Assembly: GCA_046482825.1 (NCBI GenBank)
Contig: JAWOEI010000049.1
Location: 1-15,883 of the forward strand
DNA length: 15,883 nt
Source of the DNA: M55B167 sp046482825
GTDB lineage: Bacteria > Verrucomicrobiota > Kiritimatiellia > RFP12 > UBA1067
Direction: 5' to 3'
Below are positions 1 to 7,225 of this stretch, piece after piece; positions within the stretch are counted from its first letter, which is position 1, and every line of letters starts with the position of its first letter. Made by a program: the position numbers and the translations under genes. Below the pieces are notes generated by a model. That model had not been told where the DNA came from and did not search any database. It saw only the letters and a program-made list of their open reading frames with translations.

Positions 1-206
1 GATTGGATGAGCTTGACGGTAGTGATTTACAGGACTCGACTATATCGCCCGGTGGTTTAAAATCCGAAAGACAAATTCTCAAAGGACGGCTCGAGAAATT
101 GGAATCACAGCTCAAGTCCGTTGAGAAGGCTATCCAGGAGCACCCGAAGCAGGTTGCGGAATTACAGCAAAAGGTCGATGCTCTGCCTGACCCGTTCGCT
201 GTTTAA
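1..206 (+). CDS. C-terminal fragment of a coiled-coil protein, 5' end outside window
   Basis: The frame is open from the window edge to a TAA at 204-206, so only the last 67 or so residues are seen and the true start lies upstream. The visible part is a charged, Leu-rich heptad-like helix (residues about 22-60 of the fragment, rich in Lys, Glu and Gln), ending in a short Pro-containing tail (LPDPFAV). Coiled-coil tails of this sort occur at the ends of serine recombinases and many structural proteins, but no catalytic domain is visible, so the function is not assigned. A strong terminator follows 34 bases downstream, supporting this as a genuine gene end. The repeat-rich region downstream would suit a recombinase attachment region, but that is speculation. 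Confidence 0.55.
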   Translation, partial: LDELDGSDLQDSTISPGGLKSERQILKGRLEKLESQLKSVEKAIQEHPKQVAELQQKVDALPDPFAV

Positions 207-239
207 TGCTCAAAACAGCATAACCTCGATGCTGGGATT

Positions 240-277
240 GGCGGCTTGTCCTTTGTACGGGCAGGCCGCCTTTTTGC
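240..277 (+). terminator. Rho-independent terminator of the left-edge gene
   Basis: A 12-bp stem pairs 240-251 (GGCGGCTTGTCC) with 259-270 (GGGCAGGCCGCC). It has two G-U pairs and a 7-base loop, and is followed directly by TTTTTGCTTT. It lies 34 bases after the stop at 206 and has the classic GC stem plus U-tract form. Confidence 0.85.
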
Positions 278-536
278 TTTATTTGCAATACACCCATATT
301 TGCAAGCAGAATGCCGTCTAAGCGGGTTGTGTCGTGAAGGTATGCAACGATACCCAGCAGGGCGACGAAGGCCGGAGGAGCGGACTACGCAAGGGGTTTT
401 TAAAGCAATGCAACGACTCTGTGCATTATCAGCCGCAACACCGCTTATACTATCACTATGTGATATGTTCAAAAAGAAAAAGCAGTAACTTTCAGGGGAG
501 GTTAAAACACACGGAACCGCTAATCATGCTATCGCC

Positions 537-584
537 GGAGAAACAACCGAAAGCATCAACGGAGAAACAACCGGAAGCATGAAG
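537..584. repeat. Two-copy 24-bp tandem repeat
   Basis: Copies at 537-560 and 561-584 both begin GGAGAAACAACC and share the core AAGCATnAA/AAG. They differ at only a few positions. Confidence 0.8.
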
Positions 585-585
585 A

Positions 586-701
586 TTGTCACCAGTGTCA
601 CCACGTCATGACGTTTTTATAGACATATTATATTAAATCATGCTAAATCATGCTAAATTATGCGAATATACCCCGAAAAACCGGTGACAATTTGGTGACA
701 A
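586..701. repeat. Paired GGTGACAA sites in inverted orientation
   Basis: TTGTCACC lies at 586-593 with a near-copy TGTCACC at 596-602. The complementary GGTGACAA occurs at 683-690 and 694-701. The result is two close direct copies on each arm, with arms inverted about 80 bp apart, enclosing the palindrome ACGTCATGACGT (603-614) and the phased repeats at 634-663. The layout is typical of a cooperative protein-binding array, but the protein is unknown. Confidence 0.6.
634..663. repeat. Three 10-bp tandem repeats (TAAATCATGC)
   Basis: TAAATCATGC at 634-643 and 644-653, and TAAATTATGC at 654-663, are in phase with the DNA helix. A second triplet of 10-bp units (CTTTTATGCA, CTTTTAGGCA, GTTTTAGAAA) runs from 722 to 751. 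A/T tracts phased this way predict intrinsic curvature. Confidence 0.75.
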
Positions 702-992
702 AACACCCTTATAACTGTGCGCTTTTATGCACTTTTAGGCAGTTTTAGAAAAAATGACAACTTTTATAATTTGTTGATTGATAGATATTTACAGGATTTT
801 CAGCGACGCTGATCACGTCATTTCGAGTCATGTGTATTCAGCCGAACTCTACCACCTCTCCTTGATGTAAACGCTTACAAGATACGCAAAATCGGCGTTA
901 CGGTCAAGCCGGATATTTTCATTTCCGCATCCATATAAAAACAACACACTGAACCACCGTATTGATGGGAACAAGGAAAGATTTATGGCTGA

Positions 993-2399
993 TCACACTT
1001 CTCCCATTTCCTCCAGACGACGGTAGAGAGTACGACGCCCTATTCCCAGTATGGAGGCAGCGGTCCGTTTGTTGCCTTGGACGCAGGACATAACATGACG
1101 TATATAGCGATGCTCAATTTCTTGCAGTGCAGGCAATGATTCACCGCTGATCATTATGCCGTTCTGCATCAGGTTTCCCGCATTTGCAATATTTGTGCCG
1201 CTACCTTCTCTGATACGGGATGGAAAATATTCCGGACGTATCTCACGCGTGCTGCAGAAAACCACAGCACGCTCTATCGCATTGCGCAACTCACGGACAT
1301 TACCGGGGAAATGGTAACGGCGCAACCTTTCATAAGCAGAACGGCTGAAGCCTTCTATCCGTTTATCAGCAACAGCTGCGTACTGTGCCAGAAAGATACC
1401 CGCCAGCAAATCGATGTCGTCCCCGCGTTCCCGCAAAGGCGGAACGCGAAGCTGAAATGTCTCCAGTCTGTAAAACAGATCTTCCCTGAATTCACTGGCA
1501 CGTACCCGTTCTTCTATGTCACGATTGGTTGCAGCCACAATACGAACATTAACCTGCTGCTCTCGATTGCTTCCGACTGGACGGATGTTTCCATCCTGCA
1601 GCATACGCAGTAGCTTAGCCTGAAGCGAAGAAGACATTTCGGATATTTCGTCCAGAAACAATGTCCCCCCCTCGGCTTCCGCAAAAATGCCCTGCCGCGA
1701 CTTTCCGGCTCCGGTAAAGGCCCCCGCCTCGTGTCCGAAAAACTCACTTTCGAGAAGGTGCTCGGGAATGCCTGCGCAATTCACGGCCAGAAAGGGACCT
1801 GCAGCATAACCGCTTTCCTTATGGACAGCACGGGCCACCAATTCCTTGCCGGTGCCGCTTTCACCGACAATCAGCACCGGCCCGGCAGCCTTCGCAATCT
1901 GACGAAGCTGCCGGAAAAGGTGTAACATAGCTGAACTGCGACCATACATACCGTGAAAGTTTGACTCCGCCTCCGTCAGTTGCTTGATTCGCCCGAGCTG
2001 CTCGCGCATTTTGCGTTTATCCAGAATCCTCTCGATACTGAGCCTGAAATGATCGAGATCCAGCGGTTTGGTCAGGAAGTCTTCCGCTCCGGCTTTCAGA
2101 CTTTCGACAGCTTTGGGGACAGTGCCGAAGGCCGTGATGATCAGAACATCCGGCGTATTTTCCGGCATTTCGGTTCTCAGCTTGCCCAACAGCGCCAGGC
2201 CATCCGCGCCGGGAAGACGAAGATCGCTGACAATAATGTCCGGACGCCATTTAATCGCTGTTTCCAAGCCGTCTTCAGCGGTATGCTCAAAACGCGCGGA
2301 CATACCCGCATCCTCGACCTCATCCCTTAGCAATTCAGCCAGGCCGCGGTCATCTTCAACAATCAGTATTCGTGTATTGTTTTCAGAATCTGCATTCAT
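993..2399 (-). CDS. NtrC-family sigma-54-dependent response regulator
   Basis: This 468-residue protein has the full three-domain layout of a bacterial enhancer-binding protein. The N-terminal receiver (about 10-125) has the acidic pair D16/D17, phospho-acceptor D59, T89 and K111. The AAA+ domain (about 150-380) has Walker A GESGTGKE at 179-186, the sigma-54 contact loop GAFTGA at 226-231, and Walker B GGTLFLDE at 244-251. A C-terminal Fis-type helix-turn-helix (about 425-465) ends in GRRTLYRRLEEM. When phosphorylated by its partner kinase it should oligomerise on upstream sites and drive ATP-dependent open-complex formation by sigma-54 RNA polymerase. Its ATG overlaps the kinase stop codon (ATGA at 2396-2399), so the two are translationally coupled. 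The intact GAFTGA argues that it still works with sigma-54. The layout resembles ZraR/AtoC/HydG, and the exact orthology is not settled. Confidence 0.95.
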   Translation of the reverse strand: MNADSENNTRILIVEDDRGLAELLRDEVEDAGMSARFEHTAEDGLETAIKWRPDIIVSDLRLPGADGLALLGKLRTEMPENTPDVLIITAFGTVPKAVESLKAGAEDFLTKPLDLDHFRLSIERILDKRKMREQLGRIKQLTEAESNFHGMYGRSSAMLHLFRQLRQIAKAAGPVLIVGESGTGKELVARAVHKESGYAAGPFLAVNCAGIPEHLLESEFFGHEAGAFTGAGKSRQGIFAEAEGGTLFLDEISEMSSSLQAKLLRMLQDGNIRPVGSNREQQVNVRIVAATNRDIEERVRASEFREDLFYRLETFQLRVPPLRERGDDIDLLAGIFLAQYAAVADKRIEGFSRSAYERLRRYHFPGNVRELRNAIERAVVFCSTREIRPEYFPSRIREGSGTNIANAGNLMQNGIMISGESLPALQEIEHRYIRHVMSCVQGNKRTAASILGIGRRTLYRRLEEMGEV

Positions 2400-3889
2400 T
2401 CCGTGATATTCCTGTATGTTGATGGTTTCAGCGGCAGACTTATTTCTATACGTGCTCCGCCACGATTGCTTTCGCCCACCTGCACGGAACCGCCGTGTTC
2501 CTGTAAGATGCCATGCACAACAGCAAGCCCCAGACCGGTTCCCTGCCCGACAGATTTGGTCGTAAAAAACGGTTCAAACAGCCGGGGGCGTATCTCTTCC
2601 GGAATTCCGGCTCCGTCATCGTCTATGGCAAAAACAACCGCGTTGTCACTGACCTTCCATTCCAGCCGCACAACTCGTATGGCATCCGCCTGAACAGCGT
2701 TGCGCAGGAGATTAACCAATGCCTGTTCGATGCGTACAGGATCCGCCGGAAAAGACGCTGCATCCGGATCACCGCATACGCAGATTTCAACATGCCGACT
2801 GGCAGCTTCTTCAGCGGTGGCGGCCACGGCCGACTCCGCCACCCTGACAGGCCTAAGGTCACGATACTGCAGCTTGCGATTATGACTGAAATCGAGTAGT
2901 TGCCGTACGATAATCTCCATACGGGTGATCTCTCTCTGAATACGGCGGAACGCTTCTGAACCACGCGCATTATCCCTTTCATATCTCAGTGCGCGTTGCG
3001 CCGTACCGCTTATGGTGCTCATGGGTGTGCCTATCTCATGCGCCACGCCAGCTGCCAGTTGACCGACGGCCGCCATTTTTTCGGACTGTCTCAGTTGCTG
3101 TTCAAGCGCAAGCTGTTCACGCCGATTACGCTGTATTTCGTTTTCGGCTTGCTGGATGCTGTCCAGCATTGAGTTGAAACTCGCGGATATGGAAACGATT
3201 TCTTTCGGTCCCGCGAGCGCAAGCCTGTACCCGACTTCGCCTGCGGCCACGCGTTGCATACCTGCGGTCAGCAACGCAAAATGCCGCCCCAGTGCCTGAT
3301 GCTGCCCGATCAACACGAGAATAACCATCATCAGCGTCCCGATTCCGAACCACAGGGTAGCATGTTTCCGCACAACAGCAATGTAGTTACGGAAATCCCT
3401 TTCGCGACGTGTCAACTGCAACAGGCCGGCAGTCTGATTACGGGAATCAACGAGAGGAACAAAATAAGAATAAACGCGACGTTCTCCTACATGCCCGTAT
3501 TCCCCTATACGCCTGCCTTCGGTTGCAAGTGTTGTGAGCTTTTCGCGCTGAGGATCAGGATCCTCCCTGCCCGCTGAAGCAATCCGCTCACCTTCCAGGT
3601 CATAAGTATAGGCACTGTACACGCTGTCCATAGAAATTGCGGACTTCAGACTCTGCTCAACACCGCCTTGCCGATTGCGCTCCACGGCATGACTAAGCGG
3701 CAGTTGAATGGCCCGGGCCACCATCTCCAAATCGCTCTGCATACGCGATTCAACCTGATGCTCCCAGTGCTTCAGCGCAAAATATCCTGTCAGCACCATT
3801 GCTACGCCGAGCGGTGTCAGCACATAAAGCACAAGAGACGTTCTTAAACTCGGCCGCCAGCGGCCAATCATTTTCATTCTGTTTATCAT
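2396..3889 (-). CDS. Membrane-bound sensor histidine kinase of the NtrC-type pair
   Basis: This 497-residue kinase has a first membrane helix at about 17-38, an extracytoplasmic sensor segment at about 40-175, and a second helix at about 178-196. A HAMP-like linker follows (about 198-250), then a HisKA dimerisation helix with phospho-acceptor H284 in GVAHEIGTP. The HATPase domain has its N box around N393-N397, G1 box DDGAGIP (424-430), F box FEPFFTTK (438-445) and G2 box GQGTGLGL (448-455). It should autophosphorylate on H284 and pass phosphate to D59 of the downstream regulator. HEIGTP, rather than HEIxNP, is a variant X box. GAAGGAGG lies only about 3 bases before the chosen ATG, and a second ATG four codons in has a spacing that is too long, so the start is slightly uncertain. 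The ligand cannot be read from the sequence. Divergence from an exported coiled-coil gene suggests envelope stress or metal sensing, as for ZraS. Confidence 0.93.
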   Translation of the reverse strand: MINRMKMIGRWRPSLRTSLVLYVLTPLGVAMVLTGYFALKHWEHQVESRMQSDLEMVARAIQLPLSHAVERNRQGGVEQSLKSAISMDSVYSAYTYDLEGERIASAGREDPDPQREKLTTLATEGRRIGEYGHVGERRVYSYFVPLVDSRNQTAGLLQLTRRERDFRNYIAVVRKHATLWFGIGTLMMVILVLIGQHQALGRHFALLTAGMQRVAAGEVGYRLALAGPKEIVSISASFNSMLDSIQQAENEIQRNRREQLALEQQLRQSEKMAAVGQLAAGVAHEIGTPMSTISGTAQRALRYERDNARGSEAFRRIQREITRMEIIVRQLLDFSHNRKLQYRDLRPVRVAESAVAATAEEAASRHVEICVCGDPDAASFPADPVRIEQALVNLLRNAVQADAIRVVRLEWKVSDNAVVFAIDDDGAGIPEEIRPRLFEPFFTTKSVGQGTGLGLAVVHGILQEHGGSVQVGESNRGGARIEISLPLKPSTYRNITE

Positions 3890-3906
3890 TATCCTCCTTC
3901 AGCACC

Positions 3907-3954
3907 TGATGCTTTCGTCATCACAATTACGGCGCATGTGTCATAGTGATACAT
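3907..3954. promoter_or_regulatory. Two inverted repeats, candidate regulator binding sites
   Basis: TGATG-N7-CATCA lies at 3907-3923, and ATGTgTCAtagTGAtACAT, a 19-bp imperfect dyad, at 3936-3954. They lie about 110-160 bp upstream of the candidate sigma-54 -24 element at 4064. That is the usual distance for enhancer sites of NtrC-family regulators. The two dyads are not clearly the same motif. Confidence 0.4.
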
Positions 3955-3973
3955 ATTTTTCCTGTTGCGTCAA
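3936..3973 (-). promoter_or_regulatory. Candidate sigma-70 promoter of the kinase/regulator operon
   Basis: On the minus strand TTGACG (3968-3973) is followed after 16 bases by TATCAC (3946-3951). Transcription would start about 50 bases before the kinase ATG. The -10 box sits inside the inverted repeat at 3936-3954, so a protein bound there could repress the operon. Confidence 0.45.
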
Positions 3974-4063
3974 GTTCCAACTATCTATTAAGATAACAAA
4001 AAAACGCATAAGACGTGTATTAACAAGGGGTTACAGATTACGGTTTCTGCGGCTAAATCTTAA

Positions 4064-4079
4064 TGGCATAGTTTGTGCC
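4064..4079 (+). promoter_or_regulatory. Candidate sigma-54 (-24/-12) promoter of the exported coiled-coil gene
   Basis: TGGCATAGTTTGTGCC shows the diagnostic GG-N10-GC spacing (GG at 4065-4066, GC at 4077-4078). The -24 element TGGCAT(A) matches the TGGCAYR consensus fully, and the -12 element is GTGC in place of TTGC. The start would fall near 4090, giving a leader of about 77 bases before the ATG at 4167. An enhancer-binding protein gene with an intact GAFTGA is encoded next door, which raises the prior. The same bases also form a small dyad (ATGGCA-N7-TGCCAT, 4063-4081). Confidence 0.55.
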
Positions 4080-4166
4080 ATAGAAGCAAAATGCAAATCG
4101 GTAGTTACCGGAAAAAAGGTAATGGGCCTGAAATTACAAAACAAATAAAACGAGAGGGACAGACTG

Positions 4167-4793
4167 ATGAATAAGAACACAGTATTGATGATGGGAATGA
4201 TCGCAGGAGGATGCATTATTACCATGCACCCGGCATGGGCGCAAATGCAGCCGCAAACTGCGCAGCAGCAATCTGCACAGCCGCAACAGCCACAAATTGA
4301 CGGCAAAAGAAAACAACTCCTGGAGGAAATGAACACTTTGCAGGAACAAGCAAACACGCTTCAGGAAGAAATCAGCGCAATAGCCCGCGAAGCGCAGGAA
4401 AATAATCCCGAGATAAAAAAGCTGCACACCGACCTGATGAACATCTACAAAGAGAAGCTTTCCGAGTATGGATATCCAAGCGAAGCGGAAATGCAGAAGC
4501 TCCGGGACTGGCAGAAAAAACTGCAGGACTCAAATACAGATGAAGCGGCACGGCAAAAGCTGACACAGCGATTCAATGCCGAGGTGGAAAAGCTTCAGGA
4601 AGCACAGGAAAAAGCGCGGAAGAATGAGGAGGTTATTGCGAAACAACAGGTATTTGAGCAGACCCGTTCAAAAGCCATGAGCGAGCTGAATCCGGAAGCT
4701 CAGTCACTGGAACGCAAGTTGGAAAATATTCAGCGCAAACGGGAAAAGCTTCGCATGCAGCTTCAGCAGATGATGCAGGCTACGCCCCAATAA
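4167..4793 (+). CDS. Exported coiled-coil protein, possible periplasmic chaperone-like effector
   Basis: This 208-residue protein begins with a Sec signal peptide (hydrophobic stretch about 6-20, predicted cleavage after AWA at residue 25). A Gln/Pro/Ala-rich linker follows (about 26-45), then long charged helices with heptad character (about 45-95 and 120-205) interrupted near a GYPSEAEM segment. It has no cysteine after the signal and almost no histidine, so a metal site is not evident. The overall form is like periplasmic helical proteins such as Skp/OmpH or the ZraP/CpxP group, but no LTxxQ motif was found and family membership is not claimed. The ribosome site CGAGAGGG lies 8 bases before the ATG. 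It is transcribed away from the kinase/regulator operon, has a candidate sigma-54 promoter, and ends at a strong terminator, so it is probably a monocistronic target of that system. Confidence 0.85.
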   Translation: MNKNTVLMMGMIAGGCIITMHPAWAQMQPQTAQQQSAQPQQPQIDGKRKQLLEEMNTLQEQANTLQEEISAIAREAQENNPEIKKLHTDLMNIYKEKLSEYGYPSEAEMQKLRDWQKKLQDSNTDEAARQKLTQRFNAEVEKLQEAQEKARKNEEVIAKQQVFEQTRSKAMSELNPEAQSLERKLENIQRKREKLRMQLQQMMQATPQ

Positions 4794-4826
4794 TTACAAA
4801 ATCACTGTAAACGGATAAAAGATACA

Positions 4827-4873
4827 GGCCCGCCGCATTGCTGATTCTATGCAATGTGGCGGGCCATTTTTTT
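4827..4873 (+). terminator. Strong rho-independent terminator
   Basis: A 15-bp stem pairs 4827-4841 (GGCCCGCCGCATTGC) with 4851-4865 (GCAATGTGGCGGGCC). It has one G-U pair and a 9-base loop, and is followed by A and seven T. It lies 33 bases after the stop of the exported coiled-coil gene and isolates it from the next operon. Confidence 0.93.
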
Positions 4874-4913
4874 ATCTGTAGCATCCCGATCTACCGTTGC
4901 CTTTATCCAATAG

Positions 4914-4977
4914 TTTAGTTATACTTATAATCATTTACATACTACGCACTTAAACTAGGTTAGTTTGCACTTATACT
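4914..4977 (+). promoter_or_regulatory. Possible promoter region of the SGNH hydrolase gene, with direct repeats
   Basis: TATAAT occurs at 4926-4931 and TATACT at 4972-4977, each within an imperfect direct repeat of the form TTAGTTnnnCTTATA. Neither has a good -35 box at 17 bases, so the promoter assignment is tentative. The AT-rich stretch after the terminator at 4873 is the only room for a promoter before 5028. Confidence 0.3.
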
Positions 4978-5027
4978 CGGCGCATACATTCACCTAAAAG
5001 TTTCACCGCAACGAAAAGGAAAAAAAC

Positions 5028-5732
5028 ATGAAGAAACTAACCATCACATCACTCGTACTGACAATGGTCAGCTTTGCGCTGTCAGGAGAAAAAAATTCCG
5101 CCCCGGGACAGAAAATCCAAAGGGAAAATATTGAATGGTGCGATATATGGATTCCTTCTGCTACGAAAACCGACAAACCCCGCATTCTCCTGGCAGGTGA
5201 TTCGATAAGCAGAGGGTATTACAAATCGGTGTGCAAGCTTCTGAAAGGACAAGCCTATTGTTGCAGATTCAGCACATCTGCCTGTGTCGCCGATCCGGCA
5301 TTTCATGTACAGTTGCAAGCGATGTTTACGCAGTACAAATATGATATAATACACTTCAACAATGGTCTTCACGGCACTGGGTACACAGAGGAAGAGTATA
5401 AGGGCGGATATGAGAAAGTACTGAAGTATATCCGGAAAGTGTCGCCGTCCTCGAAAATCGTCCTGGCCTTATCAACTCCGCTGAATCCGGAAAGTAGCAG
5501 GAATAATCTCAACCCCCGCATAGATGAACGGAATAAAATTGTCCGGAAATTGGGAAAGATGTACGGTGCCGGAATCAATGATCTGCATTCTGTTTCGAAG
5601 GATCATCCGGAGTATTACAAAGATCCGTATCACTACAAAAAAACGGCAATTGACCTGCAGAGTAAACAAGTTGCGGAGCAGATCAAAAAACTGTTGAATG
5701 GCACACAGGAAAATGCATCCGGCAGGAAATAG
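5028..5732 (+). CDS. Exported SGNH/GDSL-family hydrolase
   Basis: This 234-residue protein has a signal peptide (hydrophobic segment about 4-19) and a single SGNH-hydrolase domain. The block I nucleophile is S59 in ILLAGDSISRGYY, the block III asparagine lies in HFNNGLHG (N111/N112), and the block V Asp-His pair is D199/H202 in DPYHY. The family cleaves O-acetyl or other esters, often on polysaccharides. PVC and Bacteroidetes members with the HFNNGLHG signature are often annotated simply as SGNH/GDSL hydrolases, and the substrate here cannot be told. The block II glycine is not obvious. The site AAAAGGA lies about 8 bases before the ATG. It leads a tightly packed plus-strand series (DUF3465, MscS, recA), with a 55-base gap to the next gene. 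Confidence 0.85.
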   Translation: MKKLTITSLVLTMVSFALSGEKNSAPGQKIQRENIEWCDIWIPSATKTDKPRILLAGDSISRGYYKSVCKLLKGQAYCCRFSTSACVADPAFHVQLQAMFTQYKYDIIHFNNGLHGTGYTEEEYKGGYEKVLKYIRKVSPSSKIVLALSTPLNPESSRNNLNPRIDERNKIVRKLGKMYGAGINDLHSVSKDHPEYYKDPYHYKKTAIDLQSKQVAEQIKKLLNGTQENASGRK

Positions 5733-5787
5733 CTACGCCATTTCTTGCAGATAAGTCACCACGTTATGATAAGAATTAAGACGTAAA

Positions 5788-6270
5788 ATGAAAAAACTTC
5801 TGATATTTATTCTGTTTTTAAGCGGTTTTTATTTTCTCTGCATGAATTTTGATGTACCCTATGTATCGACTCATCTGAAAAAAATCCGGCGTAGCAGCCT
5901 TTTTAATCTCAGAGAAAAACAACAAGTTGTCACGCAATCAGGTAAAACTTATAAAGATGATGATTATTTTCGCAGCGCTTTTGAAAACAGAAAACGTAAT
6001 GTCCCGGTCAGAGGTTCGGGAAAAATTGTGAAAATTCTGCCCAGCCAGTTTCATGCCAGAAAATCTCTGAGGTTTATTGTTTCACTTAAATCCGGCCAGC
6101 TGCTGGAAGTAAAACATGCAGTGAAAAATAAAAAAGAAATACCGCTTGAAATCGGTGACAGAATATCATTTGACGGCATCTATAATTACACCCGCAGGGG
6201 CGGAGAGATTGTCGAAACAGATACAACCAGCGGTGGATGGATCAGACACAACGGACGGATATACCAGTGA
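5788..6270 (+). CDS. DUF3465 domain protein, exported or membrane-anchored
   Basis: This is a 160-residue protein with an N-terminal hydrophobic signal or anchor (about 4-18). From about residue 60 onward the sequence fits DUF3465, with an AFENRKRNVPVRGSGKIVKILPS-type start, a small beta-rich fold, and the family-typical ending GGWIRHNGRIYQ. The family has no established biochemical role, and many members carry an N-terminal export signal. Here the usual histidine-rich stretch before the final GW segment is replaced by VETDTTS, judged from memory of the family. No strong Shine-Dalgarno site precedes the ATG. The gene overlaps the start of the downstream channel gene by 4 bases if the GTG start of that gene is right, so the two are probably translationally coupled. 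Confidence 0.8.
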   Translation: MKKLLIFILFLSGFYFLCMNFDVPYVSTHLKKIRRSSLFNLREKQQVVTQSGKTYKDDDYFRSAFENRKRNVPVRGSGKIVKILPSQFHARKSLRFIVSLKSGQLLEVKHAVKNKKEIPLEIGDRISFDGIYNYTRRGGEIVETDTTSGGWIRHNGRIYQ

Positions 6271-7184
6271 AACCCATATTTGAATATCTCCAGGTAAGTC
6301 CAGCCTTGCTTAGCAAAATCGAACTCTCTGTTGCTATATTTCTGATACTCCTTCTATGTAAGTTGGCAGCCAACCGCATAATCCGCAAAAAAATAGATGA
6401 TCCGAAACGTAAATATCATTTAAACCGTATCGTGCTTTACGTTTACTCGGTATTGATTGTTGTTCTTATCGGACATATCTGGATATCAGGCATACAGTCG
6501 CTGACAACCTTTCTGGGACTGGCCAGTGCCGGTCTGGCCATCGCTCTGCATGATACCGTCGCCAATATCGCAGGCTGGCTGTTCATCATCACGCGCAAAC
6601 CGTTTAAAGTAGGCGATCGTATTCAGATCGGAACAACAGCTGGCGATGTCATTGACATACGGATGTTTGAATTCAGCTTGATAGAGATAGGCAACTGGGT
6701 GGATGCCGATCAGAGCACAGGACGAATTGTGCACGTGCCGAACTCCAAAGTTCTGCGCGAATCTTTGAGTAATTATCAGATAGGCTTTGATCATATCTGG
6801 AATGAAATACCGGTCTTGATTACATTTGAGAGCAACTGGAAAAAGGCTAAGAAGATTCTCGGCAGGATTGCACGTGAAAAGGCTGAATATCTTTCAGACG
6901 GAGCTCAACAGCAAATTCGCCAGGCTGCGGAAAAATATCTTATTTTCTACAACACGCTTACCCCGATAATATATACATCCGTAAGAGCCAGCGGAGTACT
7001 GCTCACGATCCGTTATCTCGTCAAGCCGCGTAAGCGCCGTTCCACAGAGCAGGATATATGGGAAGCCATCCTTGACGCCTTTTCAGAAGCCGAGGATATA
7101 GACTTGGCGTATCCCACAACAAGACTTTACAAAAACGGTGAAAAATCAAAGAATACTCTCCCAAAAACAGATGACATCTGTTAA
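6267..7184 (+). CDS. Small-conductance mechanosensitive channel, MscS family
   Basis: This 305-residue membrane protein (from the GTG start) has three predicted membrane helices (about 17-36, 54-74 and 77-105). The third runs into the signature pore helix FLGLASAGLAIALHDTVANIAGW. The beta domain follows with the family motif KPFKVGDRIQIG, and HVPNSKVL is the usual 'PNS' segment. It should form a homoheptameric tension-gated channel in the inner membrane that releases solutes on hypo-osmotic shock. GTG at 6267 overlaps the TGA of the DUF3465 gene (GTGA) and places the first helix at a normal distance. An in-frame ATG at 6237 would add ten polar residues and has a poor ribosome site, so it is less likely. 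recA begins 41 bases after the stop. Confidence 0.92.
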   Translation: MKPIFEYLQVSPALLSKIELSVAIFLILLLCKLAANRIIRKKIDDPKRKYHLNRIVLYVYSVLIVVLIGHIWISGIQSLTTFLGLASAGLAIALHDTVANIAGWLFIITRKPFKVGDRIQIGTTAGDVIDIRMFEFSLIEIGNWVDADQSTGRIVHVPNSKVLRESLSNYQIGFDHIWNEIPVLITFESNWKKAKKILGRIAREKAEYLSDGAQQQIRQAAEKYLIFYNTLTPIIYTSVRASGVLLTIRYLVKPRKRRSTEQDIWEAILDAFSEAEDIDLAYPTTRLYKNGEKSKNTLPKTDDIC

Positions 7185-7225
7185 CATAACGGTCAAATTT
7201 ACTGCAATAATTCAAGGAGAGTAAA

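Larger units (their letters stand above)
278..992. other. Gene-free region rich in short repeats
   Basis: No reading frame here has convincing coding character. The few open frames overlap each other, lack good ribosome sites and encode low-complexity basic peptides. The stretch is AT-rich between about 610 and 800. It contains a 24-bp tandem duplication (537-584), two 10-bp-phased triplets (634-663 and 722-751), a cluster of GGTGACAA sites on both strands (586-701) and two palindromes (603-614 and 800-812). It separates the terminated left-edge gene from the 3' end of the response regulator gene. Attachment site, protein-binding region or a decayed mobile element are all possible. No transposase, tRNA or DnaA-box cluster was seen. 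Confidence 0.5.

Noticed and set aside
339..354. Small hairpin GGTAT...ATACC as a tRNA remnant
   Set aside because: No cloverleaf arms, T-loop or acceptor stem could be built around it.
246..488. Open frames between 203 and 582 on both strands
   Set aside because: They overlap each other and a terminator, show no family resemblance, have no good ribosome sites and encode irregular basic peptides.
600..820. Chromosomal replication origin
   Set aside because: The AT-rich stretch and repeats are suggestive, but no TTATCCACA-type DnaA boxes and no dnaA/dnaN/gidA neighbours are present.
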